64,000 nucleotides of DNA, taken from positions 5,441,625 to 5,505,624 of the forward strand of contig JAJEKV010000038.1 of NCBI GenBank assembly GCA_021234155.1, given 5' to 3'. The DNA comes from Isoetes taiwanensis (taxonomy: Eukaryota > Streptophyta > Lycopodiopsida > Isoetales > Isoetaceae). This document shows positions 23,601-36,984 of the stretch, in pieces. How positions within the stretch are numbered: position 1 is the first letter of the stretch; the number at the start of each line of letters is the position of its first letter. The notes under the pieces are model-generated. The model had not been told where the DNA came from and ran no database searches. It saw nothing but the letters and a program-made list of their open reading frames with translations. Both the position numbers and the translations under genes were made by a program.

Positions 23601-25860
23601 TATCTCAGAATATTTTCGAGACAATTTGTCGGAAATAAAGCATAATAGTAGGTTGAAACAAGGAGCACCACCGTGCTCCAAGCATTAGAGAATGATCGTG
23701 TAAAGGGAGATCGAAATACCATGGAAGTACAGAGAAATATGGGCGAAAGAGAAATTGAAACTTCGGCATCCGGTGATTTCAAAATACTGAGCCGTTAAAA
23801 CGATCTGTATTTAATTTATTTTTAGGGGATAAGGATGATATTTATTTATTTATTCATCTATTTATTCAGTTAGCCACGTATTTGCTCTCATTAATTTAAA
23901 TTCTATGATACTTAATTCAATTTGAACTAAGCTTTAAGGGTTACAAATAATAATAATTAAAAATGATGGGTGACCAAATGTACGAAAATATCTGATATAC
24001 TAAAAAGATGGGGGAGACATGATAAATTGCGGGCGATCACGAGAATATATAACTCATAAATTATAATACGGGGGATTAACACCTATTAATTGGGCCATAG
24101 TAATTATTACAATAGCCAGACCTAGGGGGGGTAATAAGGTGATAATAATTATTATTATAGATCAAGGGAGGACACCGCATGACGGATGTCGTGGTAACAG
24201 TAGAGGCATGGGTGTGGCTTAATACACGATACCTAAAAATAAGGAGGACAAGATAAGACAAGACTAGTAATTAAGACAGACGGTCGTAATAAAGAAGCGG
24301 GAATTTAGAAAGTTTTCGTAACTCTAAAGACTATATTAAGAAGAAGGTGGGTAGTGAAGCTCCACCCCCAAGCGTTCCGAGCGTTCCGAGCTCACACAGC
24401 CCTTTGAATTCTCTGAGCTCCAATCACGGGTCGGCGCCAAATCAAAGATCATCATCGATCCCGAATTCTTGATGGATAAGGGGAAAAGATTATCGGGGAA
24501 GAGGATGGGGATAGGAAGCCACCGCAGATCGTGGGTCCCGTGAAATCTTACCGCGCCATATAATCCGGACCTTGAAGACTTGAATCCATGGTGTATTTTT
24601 ATGAGGGAGTGCATCTTGCCGACAAAGGTTTAGGATCATGCATAAGCCGTGGGCTGCTCATCGCTGATTTCATGCGACCGCATCCATCATGCCGGTCGAT
24701 GAAAGATTCAAGGTTATAACCTCGCCTTTCAAGGTTCCGGGGTTCTATCGAACCACAAGAATGATACAGTTCGACGCCAGGATTTGGATAGAGTAATGCA
24801 GTGCTTCAATAGACTTCAAATGCATGCAGCCATACAAAAATCTAAAATAACCTCATGATTGGCGACTATGGCAAGGTGTGCATCTTTTGTTGCGAGAAAA
24901 ACCCTGTAGACTTTTTATGCCAAGCGTTCATGCACAGGAACCTGGAAAAAGTGAAGAATATTGGGGAGACATCAACAGAAAAGAAGCAGAAGAAGTAAAA
25001 GCTATGAAATAAAGCAGCAAGGGGAAGGCGGAAAGAAGGGAAAAGTGGAAGGGGCCCAAGGTGGATAAGTTTAGATTTTAGATTTTAGATCTTTTTGTTT
25101 TCCTAATATTTCTATTCTCATCTTTGAATCAATTATCCTTAGCTCATGCTTTACATATTATCCCGGTCAAAGGATGGGTAACCTGTAACAGCCCTCGGCT
25201 GAGCAGGATTGTCTAAATGAATTAAATAGATGAAGTCTGCAGGAAGAGAGAAAATATGCCGATTGAGAGAATTCCATGCATTAAGCATGGCTGAATGCTT
25301 CAAATGTTTTCAATGATATATGTATACATATGTATTATCTCTGTTTAGAGAATTTTTGAATGAAGAAAATCTGGAGTAATGGTTGTTACTGGTATAGTAG
25401 TTTCATTGTATAATCTTAAATCGCCCCAGTGATGAATTGATTCTGATCTAAAGCATTATATCCCACGGAGACAATGAGCAAATGTTTGGGAAATTGCGGA
25501 TTCTAACAACATGGAACAGACTAGGGAACAACGTGGAAGTATAATTTCGACCAGTTACACCAGCGGACATATACAAGGTAAATAGGCATTATAGATGATA
25601 ATGGGATACGTTTGACGATAGAATAGAAAAGATACCAAGCAAAATTAGAAAGATGGACCATGCCGCGGCAGAGAACGAACCAGAACAAAAAGGGTGGCGA
25701 ACATATCGAAGCCAGGAAAATACAGGATGATGGGTGACAGATAAGCGAAGGACAAGGATACTATGCCCTGCTGGACAAACAAAATCCCAAGGGAACAAGC
25801 CTCGTAAAGATAAAGCGGGACCATTGAAGGATAAAGAACAAAAAGAACATAAGAGTAAAA
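20625..25860. other. Long gene-poor stretch
   Basis: No supported gene over about 5 kb. The frame at 22788-23030 (LPEILEVAMGRKAGLAERQL-like) together with flanking frames at 22680-22790 looks slightly exon-like, but no family is recognised. Around 23105-23135 a phrase (GTCCAATAGGTCATGGACAC) resembles the LINE/SINE 3' end at 42540. The region 24040-24300 is rich in short A/T and G runs. The last part (about 25,400-25,860) turns A- and purine-rich like the LINE that follows, and may be its 5' UTR. Confidence 0.5.
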
Positions 25861-25879
25861 GGCGGACGGGGCAAGCTAC

Positions 25880-26135
25880 GGGACAGAGAGGCTAAGCCTC
25901 CGCCGTACACCAGGATAGCGAGGGCTGGACCCACCAACTGGTAACCCGGACCACTAAAAACTCGTTAACATCTGGAGAACAACATATGACTTTTAGCGGG
26001 GTATGAAGAATACCTCATGTGTCGAAATTACCGACAAGTTGGAGAATGGGGCAAATTATGGACTGAGGGGTTTAACCCCCGCCATAGACCAGGATAGCGC
26101 GGGCACGGCCCCCAAATGGTTCCAGATCACCAAAG
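25880..26135 (+). repeat. 5' UTR subrepeats of the LINE
   Basis: Two diverged copies of a unit containing GGCTAAGCCTCCGCCGTACACC / GGTTTAACCCCCGCCATAGACC followed by AGGATAGCG, spaced about 178 bp. Tandem 5' monomers are often promoter units in LINEs; that role is inferred. Confidence 0.6.
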
Positions 26136-26534
26136 TGACGCATGTACAGAAACACAGAAATACAGAACTACAAAAATACAGAGATACAGAAGTACAGAAG
26201 CACGGAAAGGACGGAATATTGACACGTAAATACATAATCAATGTAGGCAGGCAGCTACCAAACTAATCGGCCCCGAAAGGATCAACCTCGGCCAACAGAC
26301 GAAGAAGAAATGTGACAGTACCGGGAAGGAGATTAAATAACAATAAAAAGAGGCGGGCGGAATAATTACAGACATTTTGAAATTCAAATTAAAACGCTAA
26401 TTTTAAATAAAAATACCGTTTAGAAGGAGGAGATATATATTCTTAAGGAGGCACCACGGCTACCTTACAAGAGAGAGTCTAGTACGAGCGCACTGCACAA
26501 AAGTCACCACAGACCTTTCTTGCAAACAAGAGCT

Positions 26535-27317
26535 ATGGCCGACAGTATCAACAGCAGCCAGCAGAGGAGAGCGGATGCGGCAAGAGCGCCAGTGAGCCAA
26601 CAGGACCTTAGGGATTTCCTAGCACAGATGGACAAGCAGCTAGAATCAAAGATCCCGAACTTGGATGCACTCAACGCGCTGGCTGAAACGTGCAACAGTA
26701 ACAAACTAGCCATCGCTAGCATGGACGTGAGAGTAGGAGGGGTGGAGAAGACGAACGAGGAAATGCAGCGCAGAATGGACGAGGAAGAGGAGAAAGCAAA
26801 GATCCTGCAAAGGTTGGTTGAATTAGAGAAATCAAATGTTGAGCTGGATGCATGGGAGTCATTTGATAGGATAAAGCCACATTTAATGAATGAGGAGAAA
26901 AGTAAAATTAAGCATGATGTTAGGCTAATTGGGATAGCAGAGAGACCTAATGAGGATATCTATCGAGTTACTGCAGAAGTGATAGAGACAGTGTTCGAGG
27001 AACACAGGAGCGTCATTGTCAAGGCTCTACGATCAGGCCAATGGAGGGGGAGATCGAGGCATATAAACCTGACATTGAGAGACATGGCAACCAAAGAAAG
27101 AATCTTGCGGATGGGATCCAGATTGAGGAATGGAATCAAAGTACAGGAGTCTTTAACGGTAATGCAGCGACAGGGGCTACACAGGGAGTTAGCCAAAGCC
27201 AGGGAGCTGAACCAAGCAGGGATACAGGCGGGGGTCAAGAATGGCAAGGTCTACCTTCACAAGAAAGTAAGAGAACAAGCGACCCAACCGCAAGAACAGA
27301 CAGTGGGGAGGGAATAG
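26535..27317 (+). CDS. LINE ORF1 protein, 260 aa
   Basis: RNA-binding, nucleic-acid-chaperone-type ORF1 protein of a LINE, expected to coat the element's RNA. I start at the ATG at 26535 (MADSINSSQQRRADAARAPV). Residues about 25-115 are heptad-like and very charged (QMDKQLESKIPNLDALNALA, VEKTNEEMQRRMDEEEEKAK), indicating a coiled coil for trimerisation. Residues about 125-240 (VRLIGIAERPNEDIYRVTAE, SRHINLTLRDMATKERILRM) fit the RRM-like/C-terminal domain seen in ORF1 proteins. An overlapping frame (27041-27604) carries a basic, low-complexity tail that may have belonged to the same protein before a frameshift. Clade assignment is tentative. Confidence 0.7.
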   Translation: MADSINSSQQRRADAARAPVSQQDLRDFLAQMDKQLESKIPNLDALNALAETCNSNKLAIASMDVRVGGVEKTNEEMQRRMDEEEEKAKILQRLVELEKSNVELDAWESFDRIKPHLMNEEKSKIKHDVRLIGIAERPNEDIYRVTAEVIETVFEEHRSVIVKALRSGQWRGRSRHINLTLRDMATKERILRMGSRLRNGIKVQESLTVMQRQGLHRELAKARELNQAGIQAGVKNGKVYLHKKVREQATQPQEQTVGRE

Positions 27318-27600
27318 CAAAATCAACGAAAGCAGAAAAGGAAAACATACACCCCCTCAAGGCAATACAACAGGGGCAGGAGAGCAGATTGCAGGGGGGA
27401 ACACTGAGGGCGATCACGTTAGAAGAGAATCAGAACAGAGTAACAGGAAGAAACGGAAGCGGGGGAAGCGAAGACCGAACAACACAAGCAGGGTTCGGGG
27501 GGCCAACCCCGACAATGAAGACCAGAGGAAGACCAAGAAGAACAGGCAATGGTACAGAAAACACGGAGACCCCGAAGGAGCAACCTCGGGGGAAAAGACG

Positions 27601-30600
27601 CTGACATTATGGTACTGGAACTGTACCGGGTACCCGTGGGATGATCGAGAGAGACTAGAAGGTGCCCACGGCTGTGACATAATATGCTTGACAGAAACAT
27701 GAGAGCATAACGTCAAAAGGCTGCCATAGGAAGAAGGATACCAGCTGTTCACGTGCTGGAAAGACAAGGATTTCAAGATAGGGAGGGGAAGTGCAGGTCT
27801 GGCCTGTTATGTAAAGAATAGTATAGTTAACAGTGCATGTATGTTACATTCAGATATCAATAAAAGATATATGGTCTTGAATATCCAATTGAAAAACAAA
27901 CAAGAAGTATTTCTGATAATTACATATTATCCGCCAAACAGTGATAAGCTAGAATTGCTGGACCTAGGGGAAAATATAATGAAATGGAAAGAACAGGGAC
28001 CAATGATACTAGTAGGAGACTTAAATGCCAGAACCAGATAGGAACAGGCACAAAGCACAAACACGGATGAGAAGGATGGTCAGATAATGTACACGGCAAG
28101 AACACAGGAATGGCAGAGAGATACAGAGGATAAGGTAGAGGTCAACGCTAGAGGTGAATTACTGCTGGAAGTCTGCACGGCAACAGGGATGATCATAGCT
28201 AATGGAGTAAAGAAATGGAGGGGATCGGGGGGTTTTACGAGCCAGAATGCACATGATAAGAGCATAGTGGATTATGTAATCTTGAACGACCAAGCAGTAG
28301 GAAGAATAGAAGGACTAATGCTACAGGAATGGCCGACTGGAAAAAGGGAAAGTCATAGACCGATCAAGTTAACACTCAGAATGGATGGGACGCCACAGAT
28401 TAATAGCACAGGAAGAAAGGAGGATAAGAAAGACAGAGTGAAGATCCAATTCCAGGAGAAATACGCAGATACATTCATACAAACAGTCAGGGAGGAAATG
28501 GGAAAATGGGATTGGGGAAAACACAACGCAAATGACAATGGAAACACCCTCAATGACATCATGGTAAGAGTAGCAACAGAGGTATTTGGGAAAAGGATCA
28601 AAACCAGAAAGAACAGGGCATTCAGAGCATCAGTATGGTATGATGACGAGTGTAGAGAGCAAAAAAGGAAAACAAAAGGACACAGAGGAAAGGAGACATA
28701 CCAGAAAGAAAAAGCAGCATACATAAGATTACTAAAGAAGAAACGGTATAATAACCTGCTACAACACCAATGGTATATGGGAAAATTGTTGAAGAAACAG
28801 CCCCGAAGATTTTGGAGGGGACTCAAACAGAAGGGAGGGGACAACAATATGAAAGCAAGGAATGAACAAGATGGTATTGGAACAGCGGAATGGGAGAATT
28901 ACCTGGATAAATTGTATAAGACAGGGGCACCTCCAGTACCAATACCAATATTGCAGGATTCGGACAAACCATGCTTCAACATACTAGAGGTAATGATAGC
29001 CCTAAACAGGATGGCTAACCATAAAGCACCCGAACTATATGGCCTGACCGTGGAATTGCTGAAGTGTGCCGAGACAGAAATTGGCAGACAGGTCACAGAC
29101 ATTTTCAACGGCATCATACATACAGGGCTTCCAGATAGATGGACATACAATATAGTCATACCTCTACATAAGGCAGGAAGCAGACAGGATCCAGGGAACT
29201 ATAAGACGATAATGGTGAGCTCCATCTTCGCAAAATGGTTTGGAAAAGTACTGGATAACAAATTAAAGAAATGGGCAGAAGAAGGAAACATGAGAGCACA
29301 AGGGCAAGCAGGATTCAGGCCGGAACACTCAACCACCGACCATCTAGTGACTCTTCGGATACTAATAGAACAGAACAAAGCACAGGGAAGGAAGATCATC
29401 TGTTGCTTTGTAGATTTCAGAAAAGCATTCGACACAGTCCCGAAGGAGAAGCTATTAAAAAGATTGATAGACATGCAAGCCCCGATAAATATGGTTGGGT
29501 CGATTGCAAGGTTATACCATAAGGTATATGCTAAGATGGAACAGGAAGGACAACCAATAATCTGTGACACAGGCGTAAAACAGGGCTGCCCGTTATCCCC
29601 AACTCTGTTTGGAATATACATAGATGCTTTGCAGGGATACATAGCAAAACAGCAAGGGGACGAATATGCCCCCACACTAGGAGACACGAAGGTACCAATA
29701 ATGCTATATGCTGATGATCTAAGCATGACGGCCACAAAAAACAAAGGGATGCAATGATCGCTAAAAATTCTAGAACAATTTCTGAAGAAGAAACGGGGGC
29801 TGACCGTAAATCTAGCAAAAACTAAGATAGTCATCTTTGGTCATAGGAATAGGCATAGACCCTTCAGATATAAGGAAAAAGACATGGAGGAAGCAACGGA
29901 ATACAGATATCTAGGGTACGATGCGCATGGTACAGGGAAATGGGCCAAAGGAGCTGACGCCAGGTTCCAATCAGCTATAGGGAGTTACTTCAACATGAAG
30001 AATTTTTGCAAATGTATAGAATAATTGATCGGGGACATCAAATGTTACTTATTTAGTGCAAAGTGGTAGCCACCACTCGGTTATATCTGGGCGTAAGCAT
30101 GGGGTCCAGCCTAAATGTATTTAAAATGGGAAAAGCAGGAAGGAATTCTAGCAAAGGGCAATGCACAAGAATTTAGGGTAAGGACAAATACGCCACTGAC
30201 AATCATGATCCTCGAAATAGGGCAAAAACCAATGGAGGTGAGAGCATGGGAGAGAACCATAAGGTACCTGATCGGGGACAATGCAGGGAGACATTCAAGG
30301 GAAACTGTCTAGTATTGCAATTACCAATCAGCAAAAATCACACATCCTCACAAAAAGTGGATGGTTTAAAGATGTGGCAACCGGACCGAGAGATGGGATT
30401 AAACTTGAGTGACCTAATTAAAGAAGGGCAGTGGAATGAGGAGTGGGCAGACAGAGCCACAAGAGCGTGGTCGCGAAGACACACATGTGACCCAAGACAA
30501 CTGGCTCATGGAAGTTTTCAATCCGTGATCACCAAATAGGACACCGTGATGTATCGGGATAACATCTTGGGGAAAACAGAAGGGACATTCGCTAGATTGG

Positions 30601-30889
30601 GATGGGAAGTCATGATCTAAGAATCGAAAAAGACAGGTGGAGAGGGATAGACAAGGAGGACAGGATATGCAGAATCTGTGACGATGGGAGAATAGAGGAT
30701 GAGAATTACATGATTAACGATTACCCGATTTACGGAGACATCAAAGACAAATACAGAAGTATAAGATGGGGGGAACCGGTCTACATTCTGATGACGATAA
30801 CAGAATCACTTCGAGATTTGGCAGACGCGATCCAGAGAATGACGACCAGACATAAAGAAGTACACAGTGAAAGAGGGTTCGTAATATGA
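27601..30889 (+). pseudogene. LINE ORF2: APE endonuclease, reverse transcriptase, C-terminal Cys/His, with stops
   Basis: Polyprotein that nicks the target and copies the element's RNA. The endonuclease opens at about 27601 with LTLWYWNCTGYPWDDRERL, then ICLTET followed by a stop, and ILVGDLNART before another stop. The longest open part (28087-29757) includes the end of the endonuclease (SIVDYVILND) and the reverse transcriptase: GFRPEHSTTDHLV, CFVDFRKAFDTVPKEKL, VKQGCPLSPTLFGIYIDALQ and the catalytic LYADD. After a stop at 29757 the frame continues in pieces (LTVNLAKTKIVIFGHRNR, EYRYLGYDAHG). The last (30602-30889) has RICRICDDGRIEDENY, a decayed Cys/His motif. Not functional. Confidence 0.88.
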
Positions 30890-31160
30890 TCCGTACAAAA
30901 ACGGGTCATAAAACCCCATACAAATTGTTCAGTTAAAAGCTGATTGATGACGACGCATCACTGCACGGCCACGAAGCCGATGTAAAGCGGGATGCTGGTA
31001 ATAAAAGAAAAAAGTCAGCCTTCAGAAAAGGCCACATCATAACAGCGTGATGTGCTAGCAGCACCCTTTTTTTAGGGAGCTCGCCCATGCTACACAAGTC
31101 CAGGGGCCTCGCGGCACAAGGGACATTAATGTATATTCTATTCTATTCTATTCTATATTC

Positions 31161-34100
31161 CTCAATGCATGTTGAGATATTTGACTTTTAGAAAGTTAGA
31201 AGAAAGTATGAATGGCATGAATGGCATCATAAGACTTGCCTATGGCTATGCTGCTAATAAAAGCATATTTGCATGGTGTTGTCAATCTCACGGCTATAAA
31301 TTATTGATGGAAAGGAAAGCTCCAGTTCATAAAGCCATACCATCTAGACACGCATCTCCTGCTCCAATCACTTTTAGTAGATTCTACATTCTAGAGTAGA
31401 TTGTCCTGAAATCCTTTTGTTTTTTCAACAGTTTTGCTTTGTCTAAATACTGGTCCGCCATACTAGTCTGCTCTATTTTATTGCACATGATGATCTCGGC
31501 CTAATAAGGGTACTGGACATGATACATTGCTTGTTATACTTGCAAATACATACAATACATGAATATTCTATATATCACAAGCATAGTCAGATTAAAATGC
31601 TTCATATGTAGTTGTTGCTATGCACCAATGGTCAAAAAAATGAATGACCAGATCAAAATGTTGTATTTGTAATTATTGTTATGCAACTCATATGAGGATA
31701 AAAATAGACCCTCTTATGGAGTTGAGAACAGATCGGAGCTGCCATTAAGACAAGTCTTCAAATGTCATTCTTTTTATTGATAACAATGAAGGGCAACAAT
31801 GAAGCAATCTATATATTTTACATAGCTTCCACCAGAGTCAGAACATAACTTCTCCTCACTATATGCTTCTATCCGAAATTGGCCACACCCATTTCTGAGA
31901 TCATTTCTAAGGTCACGCCTTTGACCTTGACTAAAAAACAAAAATTATAGTGCTTTAGAGTATATGATGCCGATTTACATCTAGCAAAGAATTTTGCATA
32001 TGATTTTTTTGTCTTAGTTTTTTAGACATTTGAGTTCCAAGGTGGATAGCCATTATATAATCTTGCTGCTTGCAAGAGATTATTGAGAATCTGTCGAAAA
32101 AATGATCTATTTTATTGGAGATTTTCTATTCTGACCCTTTTGTTATGAAGAGGCTCCCTTGAAAGGTAGAAACTGTTCAATTATAGAAGCTTTGCAAGTC
32201 ATATGCGAAACTGGATGGTTGAAGAAAAAGGGACCAAACATGTCAAATGTTGGTTTATTGAAGTAGGTAGATGAGATAGATAAATCTACATCATGTTGTG
32301 AATATTATTTCTTCATATTTTCATTTGGAGCTATACAATACAACATGGTGAGCTCTTTAAACGTTTCCCATCTTCTTTTTTATTTTGGTAAGGGGTTGGG
32401 GAATGTGCCTGTGCAGCCGCATGGAACGCCGCATGCGGCGTTCCCTTCCCGCATGGATTCCCCCTTCCGGTGGTTGCCAGCATTTAATGAAGATTTCGAA
32501 GTTGCCGGAGCCGACGATATTGAATGACGACGAATTTTCAAAATTCTCTCTTTCTGGTGCATTTGGACCAGCTCTCTTTCGGTTTGGCGCCTCCGGCTTT
32601 GGGTTGGTTCAGATTATCGTGGGAGCTGTGGAGCTCTTCCACTGGGCGACATCATCAGGTCAGCAAGAGACGAAGATTGAGCCATTTCCTACAGCTTTGC
32701 TTTGACACATTTGCTGGATCTTTCGGTTTGACTAACATAAACGTTGAACAGGTTTTTCTCTTCCTTAATACTTGCTGATCCATCAAAGAGCAGGCAACAA
32801 GGGGGGAGGCTTCTACGGAACAGAGCGTTGGTGCAGATTAGAGCAGACCATACGGTATGATCCATTATTCCCAAACAAATGCATTATTTTCAATTTGTTT
32901 GGATGGGTTTAGGTGTTGCCGGGTAATGAGATGTCCCAGATCCCGATAGTGCCCAATAATAGTCTGGCCTTACCTTGGTTTTTTCTTCTGTTGGGCAACT
33001 ACCACATCTAGAATTTTGGTTTTACCCAAATTCAATTTCGGTTTTTGACATCATTCGACTTTTGTTGTCTGGAACTTTTCTCCCATTAACTCATGGAAGC
33101 TGGTTGCATAAGCTTTTCTCTCAGGCGGCTGCACATTATCTTCTTGCTGCACAGGCTTTTCTCCCAGTCTGCACACACTGCACAGGCTTTTCTCTTTTCA
33201 AATTTTTATCTACTCTTAGGGATTCCATGGCTTTGGCATTTCTCAATTGATGGCATCCATCGTTCTTGAGCTCACAACGTGCTTATGTGCCTCGGCCAAA
33301 GATTTTTATTTTCCCTAAAAAGATATGCCATCGTTTCTTCTATAGTGGGTTTCAGGTTTGTCTCTAAGCTTACATGCCGTATTTACTGTAAGCCATTTGC
33401 ATCATGTCGATTGGTTTATTTGGCAACTGGCATAAGATCTTAAGTTCTGTGGCAGAGAAATTATGGCAGAGTAAGTAAGGTATGATCCGGCATAAGCAAT
33501 CGGTCTAAGGTGTAATATCAGATGGCCAGTATAAACATCAGAAATAGTCAGTTTATTTATTTCTTCTTAGTCGTTGTGATATGATTGAAGATGTATATTG
33601 CTGGTATTAACTCTTTTATGCTCATAGGACTTAAAAATAACATAGCGGATGTTTGGAGCTTATATAAATGCCATGATAACAACATCACAGTATAATAGAA
33701 GTGTCTAGACACTAGCTTCAGGATTTGTAAATAATGACTTTATCTTGCGTTACCAGGTAGAATAACTGATTACTTGCATGCTGGAGGACCCTTTGTGAGA
33801 ATGAACAGTCATAGATTCTGAACCTATTTAACCTGTTGCAGATCTTTTTAAGGCTTCCTTCACATTATTTACCTCTTAAATCTCTTTCTTATGGTCTACG
33901 CAGCACTTATAAGTTTGTAATGAAGCACTAGAAACGAGTTACTGAATGTATGCATGGCTGAAACGCGTTACAGGACTGAATTTGCATTTGCATTTGCATT
34001 TCCAAGGACTGAAAATCAGCATTTGCACAGTTTTGTTATATCAAACTTGATCATGGGCAGCAGCCAGATTCTAATTCTTTCTTTCAGCGGCTTTCCGGGC

Positions 34101-34353
34101 GTTGATTCCCTTGCTCAGACAAAACCAGCAGTTCATTCAAGAGCTTTTGCAAGGTTAGTACCTTTTTAAATGCTTTCGGATTAGTTTAGTTTAATTTTGC
34201 AAAGGATTGTCTTTTAGCTATGCTTCTGATTTATAGCTATGTTTTTTGAATGAGATATTTAATTAACGTCTTCTTTAGACTGTCCTCTACTATGCACATG
34301 TCCATGCCAGTCCTTGCCGAAACTTGGTCTAATTCATTTTCCTATTTGCATGT
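31161..34353. other. Gene-poor stretch, possibly intronic to the exon at 34354
   Basis: No supported coding sequence. The frame 32345-32705 contains CATGCGGCGTTCC repeats but no domain. A (TTTGCA)n run lies at about 33979-33998. A possible splice donor (GCAAGgttagt) at about 34154 could precede the exon-like frame at 34354. Confidence 0.4.
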
Positions 34354-34673
34354 AGATGGTACAAATTTTGGTGCCATGGTATGCTTTTGGCGGCCATGTT
34401 GCTGAATGTCTGATTCGAAAGGAGGTGCATGTTAGTCGCATCTCCTTTGTTGTCAAAGCCTTGGGGTCGTGGTATGAGTGGCAGCCTTGGCGCCCATGTC
34501 CAAAATGTGTAGATGAGATGACATTGGTTGACATTGATAAGCTGCTGGTCAAGCTTGAGAACTTCTACAACGAAAGTACTTTCATGGAAGTAAGGAATGT
34601 CAAAGAAGTCATTGACGAGATGCTTTTTGCATTGAAGAATGGGGAAGATGGGGGGTTTAACCATAAGGGTTGA
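34354..34673 (+). CDS. Exon-like open frame of unknown function
   Basis: A clean acceptor (TTTGCATGTAG) at 34353 precedes a frame that stays open for 106 codons to a stop at 34671-34673. The product has CPKCVDEMTLVDIDKLLVKL and STFMEVRNVKEVIDEMLFAL, an amphipathic, non-repetitive composition unlike chance ORFs. I do not recognise a family. It could be the last exon of a host gene whose upstream exons lie in 31-34 kb, or cargo inside the Helitron whose helicase starts about 1 kb downstream. Confidence 0.4.
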
Positions 34674-35348
34674 GTGCTTAGGAAGCTATATATGGTAGGT
34701 TGCTTTGTGAGCAGCCCATTTTGAGCAAGTTATATAGTTCTTTTATTTTGATAAAAGAGTATGACTCTCAAATACTCTTCTATTGTATTTCATCAAAATT
34801 AATCAAGTACATGCCTTATGTACCTTTTTGATGTAACTCAATCATTTTGGTTAGTGGATAAAACAACTTATCTATCTATTTCACTCCATTTTTTTTATTG
34901 TCATTTAAGATCTTGCACCTCCTCCTTATTCATGTCACTTACATGAACTTGAAAGTTAATATTGTTGTTTCTTGCAAAGAAAAACAATAACTCTTTGATT
35001 TCATACCACATCAATGTGTTTAGGATGTACTCATTAGGGTGCCAATCGCAACAAACTTTTATTTCTTTTTTTGCCTTATGCCCTTAATATGGCTACTTCT
35101 TCAACTTTTTTTTACTATCCAATGGTCCCTTTAGGGTGGCATGGGCATGTGTTGTGTTTGAGGTCAACCCCTAGCTCACACTCTCTAAGATGATTTTTTA
35201 GCTTCTACACTTTGACCTTATGTAAAGTATAAATGTCTCCATGTAAGATGCTTGCTTCGTGTAAGATGTAATTTTGCACACTTAGGATGTTGTTGTAAGC
35301 CTTTTAATAAACTCCCCATTGGATCCATATGCTCATGTTTGCCATCAG
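34674..35348. other. Non-coding, upstream of the Helitron remnants
   Basis: AT-rich, no gene recognised. The 5' end of the Helitron (TC) may lie here or further left but was not identified. Confidence 0.4.
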
Positions 35349-36901
35349 GTTATGGTGACATCAAAAGGCATGAGTCCTAGAACGATTGGCAAGGATATGA
35401 GTGTCACACCAGAACAAGAATCAAAGTCAGCTAGAAAGAGGCGTCTGGCTCACAAACGTAAGTTAACATGGAGGGAGAAGATGATGTTGTGAATGATCGT
35501 GCGTGCAAGGGAGATGGAACTACCTATGGAAGTATTGTCAGAAGCTTGCAACATGAATTGAATGAGTGTTTATCAATTGATGCATCGACAAGTACGGGTG
35601 CCATTAGTTTGTTGCCAAGTGAGATTGGAGATGATGAACGTGCTGGGGGTTTACCACGTGACGTAACTATGTGGGGCACTTCAGTGAACCTTGGCGGGAC
35701 CCCAGATGTTATACGACAAAATTTGACCTATCAAGATCGTATGGGATGAGGCACCAATGATGCACAAGTGGATATTTGAGGCAGTGGATAGGACACTAAG
35801 AGATGTGATGGGCAATGAGCAGACACCATTTGGTGGGATTCCAGTGCTATTGGGAGGGGATTTTTGACAGATACTACCAGTGGTTCCTAAAGGTTCACGT
35901 GCACAAATTGTAGAAGCTTCTCTAAAGCGTTCGTATCTCTGGGGTAGTGTGAGAGAGTACAAACTGACAATCAACATGCGTGTCATGAATGCATTGGGTT
36001 TGGATGCGCTTGAACAACAAGCATTTGCTGATTATTTATTACGTATAGGGGATGGGCGAGAACCAACCTTTCCGGAGAAGGGGGTCGATATGGTGCATTT
36101 GCCACAGGATATGTGTCTTGGATCGGATGATGTGGATGATTTAATTCAAGACATATTTCCTGATATCCAACAAAACTGGAAAAGGTGATTTTTTGGACAC
36201 ACCGTGCTATACTATCACCTTTGAACCATTTTGTGGATGAGATCAATAGGAAGGTGGCGTCACTTATCCCTGGAGAGACGACAGACTACTTCAGTGCTGA
36301 TCGAATCATAGACACAGACGGTCAGCAAGCAGGTCTATACCCCATTGAGTTTCTAAATGCACAAACTCCAAGTGGTGTACCGCCCCACGAGCTAAATCTG
36401 AAGGTGGGAATGATTGTCATGTTGTTGAGGTCTACGTCATTCAAGAAGGGCCTGTGCAATGGAACACGGTTGATTATACGAAAGCTAGGAAGATGTGTCA
36501 TTGAGGCCGAGATAGTAACTGGAACCCATGTTGGTAACACGGTTCTTCTATCTCGCATTCCAATTGTGCCTAATGATTCAGGGTTGCCTTTCCAGTTTGA
36601 AAGGGTTCAATTCCCTTTGCGGCCGGCCTTTGCCATGACGATAAACAAGTCTCAGGGCCAGACAATGCATAAGGTGGGGTTATATCTTCCAAAGCCTGTC
36701 TTTACGCATGGACAATTATATGTGGCATTCTCAAGGGTACAAAACCGACAAGGAATTCGGGTCGCTATCAAGGACCCACCATCCATGCCTCAAGAAGATG
36801 CCAATACAATTTCAAGGTTTACGAGGAATGGATTTTATCTGAGATGCTTTGTGATGGAGGTAAGTGTCATGTCTTCGACTAAAGCTTTGACAACCATATA
36901 G
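35349..36901 (+). pseudogene. Helitron Pif1-like helicase, C-terminal two thirds, broken
   Basis: Part of the RepHel protein that moves Helitrons by rolling-circle replication. An acceptor at 35348 opens a basic piece (TPEQESKSARKRRLAHKR) that resembles RepHel N-termini, followed by an acidic frame (35468-35735) I do not recognise. The helicase proper begins at the Walker B region ([23 protein letters not shown]) and has LLGGDF, a TGA stop, then QILPVVPKGSRAQIVEASL. Next is NMRVMNALG, a frameshift at about 36185, then the C-terminal motifs FLNAQTPSGVPPHELNLKVG, TIRL-like GTRLIIRKLG, AFAMTINKSQGQT and LYVAFSRVQNRQGIRV. Walker A and the Rep HUH domain are missing. The 3' hairpin at 37772-37799 fits the same element. 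Confidence 0.88.
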
Positions 36902-36984
36902 TGCATGTATATATGTGTTTCTTCTCAAAGACTCTCATGTTTCTTTGGCACTTATTGACCTTCTAATTTGTGCGATGATGATGA

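Larger units (their letters stand above)
25870..31160 (+). mobile_element. Decayed autonomous LINE (non-L1 clade) with 5' subrepeats and (TTCTA)n tail
   Basis: Order on the plus strand: 5' subrepeats (CACCAGGATAGCGAGGGC at about 25908 and GACCAGGATAGCGCGGGC at about 26087, period about 178 bp), ORF1 (26535), endonuclease-reverse transcriptase ORF2 (from about 27,600), 3' UTR with AGCAGCACCCTTTTTTTAGG, and the tail TATTCTATTCTATTCTATTC at 31133-31158. Microsatellite tails instead of poly(A) are typical of LINE clades other than plant L1. The exact 5' boundary and target duplication were not identified. Several stops show it is inactive. Confidence 0.85.
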
